Below, in pieces: positions 1-5,555 of a stretch of DNA of 5,743 nucleotides. Numbering within the stretch: the first letter of the stretch is position 1; the number at the start of each line of letters is the position of its first letter. This DNA comes from Clostridia bacterium (GTDB taxonomy: Bacteria > Bacillota > DSM-521 > Neomoorellales > Neomoorellaceae): NCBI GenBank assembly GCA_012727745.1, contig JAAYGJ010000259.1:1-5743 (forward strand), given 5' to 3'. The notes below the pieces were generated by a model, which was not told the origin of the DNA, made no database searches, and saw only the letters and a list, made by a program, of their open reading frames with translations. The position numbers and the translations under genes were made by a program.

Positions 1-778
1 AGCCAAGCCCGCCATACTGGTAGAGCAGTTCATTCCAGGGTGCACCATCGACCATTTTATTCGCCAGGCCCGGGAAATATTTAGTAAGCCACATACCAGC
101 AGGCAAGAAATACATGTTAGCTATGCTGTGCTCGAAACCGGTAGCCACAAAGGCCATGATAGGAAACCAGATACCAAAAAATTTGCCAATTACGTCTTGC
201 GCTGTAATGCCCAGCAAAATGGCTACATTGACCAGCAAGTTACAGGCAATACCGGCTAAAAATGCTGACCACAAACCCATACCGCCTACAGACTTGTAGG
301 TCAGAGTTTTAGCGACGGCAATAGTTACCGCCGTCAAGCCAAAGACATTAGGCTCGGCAGCCACAAGGTTACCCTGGGTAAAGGGACCAATCACCATTAT
401 ATAAGCCCAGAAAAGGGAGCCAAAAAAGTTGCCGATGTAAACAAAAACCCAGTTACGCAGCACCTTACCCCAGCTACTTCTTCCCAACATGGTAGCTAAG
501 GGCACCAGCATGGCATCCCCGGTAAATAGTTCCATCCCTGTCAGGACAATGGCAATTAAGCCTACCGGGAAAACAGCGCCCAGGACCAGTTTGCTTATGC
601 CGGCTCCAAGAAAATTAGCTGCTTGCGTACTACAAACCGTAGCCAGGGCAGCACCGACGGCAATATAAAGGCCGGCCATAAAACCTCTTAACAATAATTG
701 CCCTACTGGCAAATCGCCCTTAGCTTTACCGGCGTTGGCTGCCAGGTTTACTGTTACAGCAGGAGCATTGAAACCCAT
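1..778 (-). CDS. focA: Formate/nitrite transporter (FocA/FdhC family), C-terminus cut by window edge
   Basis: This is a membrane channel of the FNT family, which moves formate (or nitrite or similar small anions) across the cytoplasmic membrane as a pentamer. Translating the minus strand from the ATG at 778 gives 259 residues with no stop before the left edge. Family hallmarks are visible: GMELFTGDAM near residues 81-90, containing the loop threonine (T86); RNWVFVYIGNFFG near 108-120; ACNLLVN near 178-184; and GFEHSIANM near 214-222, whose H217 matches the central pore histidine of FocA. Five hydrophobic segments are seen. The sixth membrane helix, with the usual NLIPVTLGN-like motif, lies outside the window, so perhaps 30-50 residues are missing. 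GGAGGT at 789-794 supports the start. The gene is preceded by a Moco-type riboswitch, which argues for a role with a molybdo- or tungsto-formate dehydrogenase. Formate is the likeliest substrate, but nitrite cannot be excluded from sequence alone. Confidence 0.93.
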   Translation of the reverse strand, partial: MGFNAPAVTVNLAANAGKAKGDLPVGQLLLRGFMAGLYIAVGAALATVCSTQAANFLGAGISKLVLGAVFPVGLIAIVLTGMELFTGDAMLVPLATMLGRSSWGKVLRNWVFVYIGNFFGSLFWAYIMVIGPFTQGNLVAAEPNVFGLTAVTIAVAKTLTYKSVGGMGLWSAFLAGIACNLLVNVAILLGITAQDVIGKFFGIWFPIMAFVATGFEHSIANMYFLPAGMWLTKYFPGLANKMVDGAPWNELLYQYGGLG

Positions 779-788
779 AGTAATACAA

Positions 789-794
789 ACCTCC
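789..794 (-). promoter_or_regulatory. Ribosome binding site of the formate transporter
   Basis: On the minus strand GGAGGT lies 10 bases before the ATG at 778. A second purine run, AAGGAGG at 794-800, sits just upstream. No other start in the frame has a comparable site, so this fixes the N-terminus as MGFNAPAV. Confidence 0.8.
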
Positions 795-930
795 CTCCTT
801 AAGTCTCAGAAAATAAGTGAAATTATTTACATTCGTTCCTTGCTGTTTTTAGTTAATTTTTATTTGCCTCGCTTATATTGACTGCTACCTTTACTCACCT
901 GCGCCAAACCTTAAGGTAATTCCCTAATAT

Positions 931-1046
931 AAAAAGCAGAAGGGCTACTCCTTTCCACATGCGGGAGGCAAAGCCGTTTCCAGCTTTATCCTGTCGGCTT
1001 TTTTCCCGGCAGCAACCCTCTGGAATAAAGGCTCGGAGTACCTTCT
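931..1046 (-). terminator. Possible riboswitch-coupled terminator: extended P1 followed by a U-run
   Basis: The aptamer's closing stem can be lengthened by AGAAGG (1046-1041) pairing with CCTTCT (943-938), across a two-base bulge at 945-944. On the minus strand this 3' arm is followed after two bases by TTTTT (935-931) and then ATATT. Cofactor binding that stabilises P1 would then directly favour termination, an OFF switch. TACCTT at 918-913 can also pair with AAGGTA (1044-1039), inside the 5' arm, and might compete. The stem and U-run are visible; the mechanism is inferred. Confidence 0.4.
938..1046 (-). ncRNA. Molybdenum cofactor (Moco) type riboswitch in the transporter leader
   Basis: The minus strand carries the conserved segments I recall for the MOCO RNA motif in order: TACTCCGAGCC (1040-1030), CCAGAGGG (1023-1016), GCCGGGAAA (1010-1002), GGAAACGGC (981-973), GCCTCCCGC (969-961) and GGAGTA (951-946). 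The pairing fits the motif. P1 is TACTCC (1040-1035) with GGAGTA (951-946). P2 is GAGG (1020-1017) with CCTC (968-965). One inner hairpin is CTGCCGG (1012-1006) with CCGACAG (997-991), with one C-A mismatch. The other is AAAGCTG (987-981) with CGGCTTT (976-970), closed by a GAAA tetraloop. The family senses molybdenum or tungsten cofactor and controls cofactor synthesis, transport or enzyme genes. Having both inner hairpins favours the Moco over the reduced, proposed Tuco form. The outer stem extends by AGAAGG/CCTTCT into a U-run. Recognition is from memory of the consensus plus the pairing seen here; no covariance search was run. Confidence 0.85.
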
Positions 1047-1102
1047 TAAGCTTATTTTTCAACAAACATACCCAGGTAGATTTCTCCTACCTTGACTTAT
1101 AC

Positions 1103-1151
1103 TATGTATTTGCCTCTATGCAGTCCCTGGTGCCAGGAGGTATGTATTTGC
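1103..1151 (-). repeat. Direct repeat of GCAAATACATA upstream of the transporter leader
   Basis: The 11-base box GCAAATACATA occurs on the minus strand at 1151-1141 and again at 1113-1103, 38 bases apart. The second copy ends just before a -10-like TATAAG (1101-1096). The larger unit GAGGCAAATA at 1116-1107 recurs at 870-861. These could be binding sites for a regulator of the transporter, or chance in AT-rich DNA. Confidence 0.35.
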
Positions 1152-1156
1152 TTCCA

Positions 1157-1204
1157 TTACCGTAATGCCGACCGGCACTTTTGCCGGTCGGCCTTTAACG
1201 GTAA
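1157..1204. terminator. GC-rich inverted repeat after the fusion gene, probable transcript-end hairpin
   Basis: A perfect 11-base-pair stem, GCCGACCGGCA (1167-1177) with TGCCGGTCGGC (1182-1192), closes on a four-base loop. It is flanked by a second arm pair, TTACCGT (1157-1163) and ACGGTAA (1198-1204). It lies 66 bases after the stop of the fusion gene and before the transporter's leader, where an operon terminator is expected. The minus-strand copy has no U-run after it (ATTACGG follows), so it is not a textbook intrinsic terminator. It may be a 3'-protecting hairpin or need a factor. The plus-strand copy has only a short CTTTAA tail. Confidence 0.5.
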
Positions 1205-1269
1205 CGAACAAAAGCTGCTTATCTTGCTTCCTTAATATAAACCCCTGGCTTTGCTAATATTCAATGAAG

Positions 1270-4200
1270 CTACTTAACATCGCAACGGAGACAACGGGCA
1301 GCCTCAGCTACAGCCTGCTCCTCAGTATAACCCAGCTCTACTTCAGCAAAACCTTGCAGGCGTTCTGCCACATCAAGGGCTCTACCGTGTACGCGAGCTG
1401 TTTTTTCTTCGATAACCGGTGCTGTCCGTTCCCGTACATACTTCATTTCAGGTACTACGACCCCGTCGCCGTCCAGGAATTGGTCTATTGCCACAGCTGC
1501 CTTTTTGCCAGCTGCAATAGCCCCGATCACTGTGTCCGGACCGCTGACACAATCGCCGCTGGCAAAAACGCCTGCTACATTGGTGCGGCAGTCTTTTTCG
1601 CCGGCAACAATGGTACCCCAGCGGGTCGTCTCTATGCCTTCAGGTACGCTTTCGGGGTCAACTTTGTAGCCGATAGCAGCAATAACTGCATCCACCGGCA
1701 GGTCGAACTCAGCACCTTCAATAGGTACCGGGCGCCGCCTGCCGCTGCGGTCGAACTCGCCCATACGCTGGCGGGCACAAGTTACAGCTACTACTTTTCC
1801 GTTTTCACCTTTTATTGCTACCGGATTGACCTGACAGGATATCTTAATTCCTTCTTTTTCCGCTTCTTCGATTTCTTCCCTGAGGGCCGGCATGTCTTCC
1901 TTCTGGCGCCGGTAGAGGATATGAACTTCTTTGGCTCCGAGGCGTAGCGAAGAACGAGCAGCATCAATAGCCACGTTGCCGCCGCCGATTACTGCCACAA
2001 CTTTGCCTTTGACATCCATTTCCTCGCCCAGGTTGAGCTGCCGCAGGAAATTAACTCCGGCATAAACACCTTGCAGGTCTTCTCCTTCAATACCCATTTT
2101 CTGGTCTTTTTGGGCGCCGATGGCCAGGTAGATAGCATCATAACCTTTAGCTTTTAGGTCATCCAAGCTGAAGTCACGGCCCAGAGCCTGGCCCAGCTTC
2201 AAATCTACGCCCAGTTCTAGGATGCTATCGATTTCCGCCTGCAATGTTTTCTTCGGCAAGCGATATTCAGGAATACCAACCGCCAGCATACCACCTGCTA
2301 CCGGCAGGGCTTCATAGACTGTTACAGCATAGCCTTTGATAGCTAGGTAGTAGGCTGCCGTCAGCCCGGCCGGACCGGCCCCCACAATGGCCACCTTCTT
2401 GCCGTTAGGCGGGGCTACTTCAGGCTTGGGCCGCTGGCCATTTAACTTCATCGCATAGTCAGCCGCGAACCTCTTTAACTCGCGGATTGCAACCTTCTCA
2501 TCAAGTTTAGCCCGGTTGCACTTGCCCTCGCAGGGATGGTGGCAGACCCGTCCGCAGACTACCGGGAAGGGGTTCTCATTGCGAATTACCTCATAGGCCT
2601 CGGCAAAGCGCCGCTGGCGAATAAGGTCTACATAAATAGGTACATCAACATTGGCCGGACAGGTATTCTGACAGGGCGAATTAAAGAGAGCTGCGCAAAC
2701 GCTGGCCCGGCAATATTTGTCGCGAATATGCTCTAAATACTCCTCGCGGAAAAATCTAATCGTGCTTAAAACCGGATTGGGCGCTGTTTGTCCCAGACCG
2801 CAAAGGGCGGTTGTCTTGATTTGTTCGCCTAATTCTTCCAGTAGGTCTATATCTTCTTCGCTGCCTTCGCCTTTGGAGATGCGTTCCAAAATTTCCAGCA
2901 TGCGAGTGGTGCCAATCCGGCAAGGAGTACACTTACCGCAAGACTCGTCCTTAACAAAGTCAAGGAAGAACTTGGCCAGGTCAACCATACAGGTATCTTC
3001 GTCCATAATGACCAGACCGCCGGAACCCATAATCGTACCCAGAGCATTAAGAGAATCATAGTCAATAGGTGTATTAAGGTGTTCTGCGGGGATGCAGCCA
3101 CCGGAAGGACCGCCGGTCTGGGCAGCCTTGAACTTCTTGCCGCCAGGGATACCGCCGCCAATGTCATATACAACTTCTCCCAAGGGCGTACCCATCGGAA
3201 CTTCGGCCAGACCATTATTGTTAATATTGCCGGCCAAGGCAAAGACCTTGGTGCCCTTGCTCTTTTCTGTGCCGATACCGTTAAACCATTCCCATCCTTT
3301 GTTGATAATTACCGGCACGTTGGCAAAAGTTTCTACGTTATTGATAATTGTAGGCTTGCCCCAGAGACCAGATACTGCCGGGAATGGCGGCCGCGGTCTG
3401 GGTTCACCACGCCTGCCCTCGATCGAGGCCAGTAATGCCGTCTCTTCACCGCAAACAAAAGCACCGGCGCCAAGACGAATTTCCAGATCAAAATCAAACC
3501 CGGAATTAAAAATATTTTTTCCTAATAGGCCTTTTTCTTTAGCCTGTTCGATCGCCAGTTTTAGACGGTTAACAGCGATCGGATATTCAGCACGGCAGTA
3601 GACAAAACCTTTGCTGGCACCGATGGCATAAGCGCCGATAGCCATACCTTCTATGACGGTGTGAGGATCGCCTTCAAGAATACTGCGGTCCATGAAAGCG
3701 CCCGGGTCACCCTCGTCGGCGTTACAAACGATATATTTTTGCTGTGGTGGCTGTTTGTGCGCAAACTCCCATTTCAGCCCGGTGGGGAAACCGCCGCCGC
3801 CGCGACCCCTGAGTCCCGACTTTTTAATAAAGTCAATGACCTCGGCCGGTGTCATAGTAGTTAAAACATTGGCCAGGGCCTGGTAACCGTCACGGGCAAT
3901 GTATTCATCAATAGATTCCGGATCAATAATGCCGCAGTTACGTAAAGCAATCCGTACCTGGTGCTTGAAAAAAGGTATCTCGGAAAAATCCTTAACTGCT
4001 GCTTCTGTCTCCGGTTCTTTATAGAGCAAGCGCTCCAATATCCGGCCTTTGACAAAGTGTTCTTCCACCAGTTCCTTGACATCTTCGGCATGGACCTGGG
4101 TATAGAACACTCCTTCCGGATAAACCATCATGTTAGGACCGAAACGGCAAAAACCAAAACACCCGGTATCAACAACCTGTACTTCTTTATCCAGTCCCCG

Positions 4201-4302
4201 CGCTTCCAGCTCCTTGACCAGAGCCTCTTTGGTAGCCCGGCTTCCCGACGCATCGCAACCGGTACCAGCGCAAATGAGGACATGGGCACGATAAAGATGC
4301 AT
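1270..4302 (-). CDS. nuoF: NuoF/HndC-like NADH-FMN-FeS subunit fused to a GltD/NfnB-like FAD-NADPH module
   Basis: This cytoplasmic flavin/iron-sulfur enzyme is predicted to pass electrons between NADH, NADPH and a partner carrier. Domains run in order. First is a thioredoxin-like [2Fe-2S] domain (about 1-90; C11, C16, C48, C52). Next is the NuoF FMN/NADH domain (about 110-345; GRGGGGFPTGLKW at 166-178, NADEGDPGAF at 194-203, GAGAFVCGEETAL at 278-290), then an SLBB region. The NuoF [4Fe-4S] site is SCGKCTPCR (C455, C458, C461) with C501. A GltD-type double-cluster segment follows (C531, C536, C544, C548; C583, C587, C591, C595). Then come an FAD fold (VGAGPAGL at 640-647, E664), an NADPH fold (IGGGNVAIDAAR at 772-783, LYRR at 796-799) and the closing FAD motif GVFASGDC (911-918). 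The tail ends in CLRC (1004-1007). HydB/HndC proteins normally end in a ferredoxin-like domain; here GltD replaces it. The ATG abuts the stop of the upstream gene, with AGGGGGG 8 bases before it. Stop is TAG. The exact reaction is inferred. Confidence 0.96.
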   Translation of the reverse strand: MHLYRAHVLICAGTGCDASGSRATKEALVKELEARGLDKEVQVVDTGCFGFCRFGPNMMVYPEGVFYTQVHAEDVKELVEEHFVKGRILERLLYKEPETEAAVKDFSEIPFFKHQVRIALRNCGIIDPESIDEYIARDGYQALANVLTTMTPAEVIDFIKKSGLRGRGGGGFPTGLKWEFAHKQPPQQKYIVCNADEGDPGAFMDRSILEGDPHTVIEGMAIGAYAIGASKGFVYCRAEYPIAVNRLKLAIEQAKEKGLLGKNIFNSGFDFDLEIRLGAGAFVCGEETALLASIEGRRGEPRPRPPFPAVSGLWGKPTIINNVETFANVPVIINKGWEWFNGIGTEKSKGTKVFALAGNINNNGLAEVPMGTPLGEVVYDIGGGIPGGKKFKAAQTGGPSGGCIPAEHLNTPIDYDSLNALGTIMGSGGLVIMDEDTCMVDLAKFFLDFVKDESCGKCTPCRIGTTRMLEILERISKGEGSEEDIDLLEELGEQIKTTALCGLGQTAPNPVLSTIRFFREEYLEHIRDKYCRASVCAALFNSPCQNTCPANVDVPIYVDLIRQRRFAEAYEVIRNENPFPVVCGRVCHHPCEGKCNRAKLDEKVAIRELKRFAADYAMKLNGQRPKPEVAPPNGKKVAIVGAGPAGLTAAYYLAIKGYAVTVYEALPVAGGMLAVGIPEYRLPKKTLQAEIDSILELGVDLKLGQALGRDFSLDDLKAKGYDAIYLAIGAQKDQKMGIEGEDLQGVYAGVNFLRQLNLGEEMDVKGKVVAVIGGGNVAIDAARSSLRLGAKEVHILYRRQKEDMPALREEIEEAEKEGIKISCQVNPVAIKGENGKVVAVTCARQRMGEFDRSGRRRPVPIEGAEFDLPVDAVIAAIGYKVDPESVPEGIETTRWGTIVAGEKDCRTNVAGVFASGDCVSGPDTVIGAIAAGKKAAVAIDQFLDGDGVVVPEMKYVRERTAPVIEEKTARVHGRALDVAERLQGFAEVELGYTEEQAVAEAARCLRCDVK

Positions 4303-4674
4303 TTAGCTTTCCCCCCTGTTAACAACCCACTCGCTAACAATAATACCGTTAACTACATGCTGGGCTACGATTTGCCTTGCTTTGGCGGCATCGACCTTGC
4401 CATAAGTTACCTTGGGCTTGCCCGGTATAATAACGTCTACCAGCGGTTCCTCAACACAAAGGCCGATACAGCCTGTCTGGGTTACGGCAACGTCCGTCAA
4501 TTTACGTTTGCCCAGTTCGTCGAGGATAGCGCTTAAAACCTCCCGGGCTCCGGCAGCAATCCCACAAGTTCCCATGCCTACAACTATTTTGGCCTTCTGG
4601 CCCGCTTCTCGCAGGCGGATAGCTTCCAGCTGTTCTTCTTTTAACCGTTTCAGTTCGTCAAGGGACTTAATCAC
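4303..4674 (-). CDS. hndB: HndB-like small (2Fe-2S) ferredoxin-domain subunit
   Basis: This 123-residue cytoplasmic protein resembles HndB, the small [2Fe-2S] subunit of the Hnd NAD(P)-reducing hydrogenase of Desulfovibrio. After a charged helical start (residues 1-28) comes VVGMGTCGIAAGAREV (31-46), then TGCIGLC (67-73) and EEPLVDV (75-81), on a thioredoxin-like fold. It probably carries electrons between the NuoE-like and NuoF-like partners or helps to dock a third protein. Only three cysteines are present (C37, C69, C73). Where NuoE-type domains have the first ligand (CxxxxC) there is V32, so a standard four-cysteine [2Fe-2S] site is incomplete. The start is GTG at 4674, because an in-frame TGA lies directly before it and GGAGGTGA sits 6 bases upstream. 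It is separated by 72 bases from the upstream gene and abuts the fusion gene. Confidence 0.93.
   Translation of the reverse strand: MIKSLDELKRLKEEQLEAIRLREAGQKAKIVVGMGTCGIAAGAREVLSAILDELGKRKLTDVAVTQTGCIGLCVEEPLVDVIIPGKPKVTYGKVDAAKARQIVAQHVVNGIIVSEWVVNRGES
4311..4317 (-). promoter_or_regulatory. Ribosome binding site of the fusion gene
   Basis: AGGGGGG on the minus strand lies inside the last codons of the upstream gene, 8 bases before the ATG at 4302. The preceding stop TAA and the ATG abut as TAAATG, which suggests translational coupling of the two subunits. Confidence 0.65.
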
Positions 4675-4680
4675 TCACCC

Positions 4681-4688
4681 TCACCTCC
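4681..4688 (-). promoter_or_regulatory. Ribosome binding site fixing the GTG start of the hndB-like gene
   Basis: GGAGGTGA on the minus strand is a near-complete match to the 16S rRNA tail, placed 6 bases before GTG at 4674. The in-frame TGA at 4677-4675 rules out any longer protein, so the GTG start is well supported. Confidence 0.85.
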
Positions 4689-4746
4689 GTACTATTCTAC
4701 CAGTTCCCTATTAAGGGTAGCAGTGCAGTTACTAATTCCTACCCCA

Positions 4747-5220
4747 TTAGTTATACTGCTCTAGCGCTTTTACTGCCGTATCTGGCTTTAAAAGCCCGTG
4801 GGCATGCTTGTTGACCATCATCACCGGGCCCAGGCCACAGGCTCCCAGGCAGCGGACAACTTCCAGCGAAAACTTGCCATCATCAGTGCTATCGCCGGCC
4901 TTAATACCCAGGTTTTCCTCGAGGCGCTGGATAATCTCCGGAGCACCCTTAACATAACAGGCCGTACCTTTGCAAACTGAAACCTGGTATTTGCCTTTGG
5001 GCTTAATAGAGAAATAATGGTAAAAAGAAATCACGCTATAAACTTTACTAAGAGGTACCCCCAGCCCCTTAGCAATAACCTCCTGCACCTGTTGAGGCAA
5101 GTAGCCAATCAGTTCCTGCGCCTTGTGCAAAACCTCAATTAGCGCCGAAGGTTGACCACGATAGGCATCAATAATCTTATTGAGTTCTGCCCACTTGGAT
5201 TCGCAAGCGCAAGCTTCCAC
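4747..5220 (-). CDS. nuoE: NuoE/HndA-like [2Fe-2S] subunit
   Basis: This 157-residue cytoplasmic protein belongs to the 24-kDa (NuoE/HydC/HndA) family, whose members pair with a NuoF-type subunit and hold one [2Fe-2S] cluster near the FMN. An N-terminal helical part includes LIEVLHKAQELIGYLP (27-42) and the family motif VYSVISFYHYF (60-70). It is followed by a thioredoxin-like domain with ligands C83 and C88 (VCKGTAC) and C124 and C128 (RCLGAC), then GPVMMVN (131-137). All four ligands and the usual length are present, so it looks intact. The extra CAC near the start (C4, C6) is not a known ligand. The start is GTG at 5220, supported by AGGAGGT 6 bases upstream. It is the first gene of the three-gene operon. 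Such a subunit alone does not tell whether the complex serves hydrogenase, formate dehydrogenase or transhydrogenase chemistry. Confidence 0.96.
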   Translation of the reverse strand: MEACACESKWAELNKIIDAYRGQPSALIEVLHKAQELIGYLPQQVQEVIAKGLGVPLSKVYSVISFYHYFSIKPKGKYQVSVCKGTACYVKGAPEIIQRLEENLGIKAGDSTDDGKFSLEVVRCLGACGLGPVMMVNKHAHGLLKPDTAVKALEQYN

Positions 5221-5226
5221 ACTAAT

Positions 5227-5233
5227 ACCTCCT
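5227..5233 (-). promoter_or_regulatory. Ribosome binding site fixing the GTG start of the nuoE-like gene
   Basis: AGGAGGT on the minus strand lies 6 bases before the GTG at 5220. No ATG in the same frame is better placed, so the GTG start is chosen. Confidence 0.85.
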
Positions 5234-5250
5234 GTCCTGTATTATAAAAT

Positions 5251-5279
5251 AAATAAAAATTTGAGCTGTAAAAAGCTCA
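5251..5279 (-). terminator. Terminator-like hairpin in front of the nuoE-like gene (attenuator candidate)
   Basis: On the minus strand TGAGCT (5279-5274) pairs perfectly with AGCTCA (5267-5262) around a six-base loop. It is followed by AATTTTT and further T-rich sequence. It ends about 20 bases before the ribosome binding site of the first operon gene. It is either an attenuator of the operon or the terminator of a small upstream transcript. The stem is only six pairs, so strength is uncertain. Confidence 0.5.
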
Positions 5280-5290
5280 GGCAAATATTT

Positions 5291-5360
5291 ACCTGCACGT
5301 TTATGAAACAAATAATAGATAATTATGTTTTGCACACAATAATATGCTTTTTGTGCAGGT
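5291..5360 (-). promoter_or_regulatory. Mutually exclusive inverted repeats in the operon leader
   Basis: ACCTGCAC (5360-5353) can pair with GTGCAGGT (5298-5291), a perfect eight-base match. The overlapping TGCACA (5357-5352) can instead pair with TGTGCA (5336-5331). The two foldings share one arm and cannot coexist, an arrangement typical of regulatory leaders. It sits directly upstream of the terminator-like hairpin. No known riboswitch class is recognised here. Confidence 0.4.
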
Positions 5361-5441
5361 CATTCACAATTTTACTTTCAACACCTCCCTGGATTAGTGT
5401 TTGTTATATACATCACATGTTAAGTTATGCCTCTGTTAAAA

Positions 5442-5460
5442 ATGATCATAAAAAGATCAT
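5442..5460. repeat. Small palindrome ATGATC/GATCAT
   Basis: ATGATC (5442-5447) and GATCAT (5455-5460) form a perfect six-base inverted repeat with a seven-base A/T spacer. On the minus strand it is followed by TTTTT (5441-5437 region), so it could act as a weak terminator or as a protein site. AT-richness makes chance likely. Confidence 0.35.
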
Positions 5461-5555
5461 ATATATGTATTCTACTTAATTCGAATAAGTCCTTTTACGT
5501 TCTGGAGAATATTTATCTTTAGTAAGGATATAATTGCTATAAATTTTTATATTGG

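Larger units (their letters stand above)
779..1269. other. Intergenic region between the fusion gene and the formate transporter
   Basis: This 491-base stretch holds no supported gene. In transcription order (right to left) it contains a GC-rich hairpin at 1157-1204, a short region with repeated GCAAATA boxes (1103-1113 and 1141-1151) and a weak -10-like TATAAG at 1096-1101. A small hairpin GGTAG/CTACC follows at 1075-1091, then the Moco-type riboswitch (938-1046), then an AT-rich leader of about 160 bases up to the transporter start. The -35 partner of the TATAAG is poor, so the promoter position is a guess. A 68-codon open frame on the plus strand (959-1165) runs across the riboswitch and is not a credible gene. 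Confidence 0.7.

Noticed and set aside
816..831. CRP/FNR-like palindrome AGTGA-N6-TTACA in the transporter leader
   Set aside because: It has mismatches to the consensus and lies downstream of the riboswitch, about 40 bases before the start codon, where an upstream operator is not expected; AT-rich chance is likely.
959..1165. Plus-strand open frame of 68 codons in the intergenic region
   Set aside because: It overlaps the riboswitch and the GC-rich hairpin, has no convincing ribosome site and no family motif.
1267..1275. Possible selenocysteine read-through at the end of the fusion gene
   Set aside because: The stop is TAG, not TGA, and the chain ends at the usual CLRC-type tail; no selenoprotein extension is seen.
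1264..1947. Plus-strand open frame of 227 codons
   Set aside because: It lies entirely antisense to the conserved GltD part of the fusion gene and its product shows no recognisable motif; open antisense frames are common opposite such genes.
2847..3242. Minus-strand frame of 131 codons inside the fusion gene
   Set aside because: It is a different reading frame of a well-conserved coding region and has no domain of its own.
1270..4302. Identity with classical NfnB or with Sporomusa StnC
   Set aside because: NfnB lacks the NuoF domain and StnC carries its GltD part on a NuoG-like subunit, whereas here GltD is fused to NuoF.
3961..4536. Plus-strand open frame of 191 codons
   Set aside because: It runs antisense across the fusion gene start and the hndB-like gene, both of which are clearly coding with cluster motifs.
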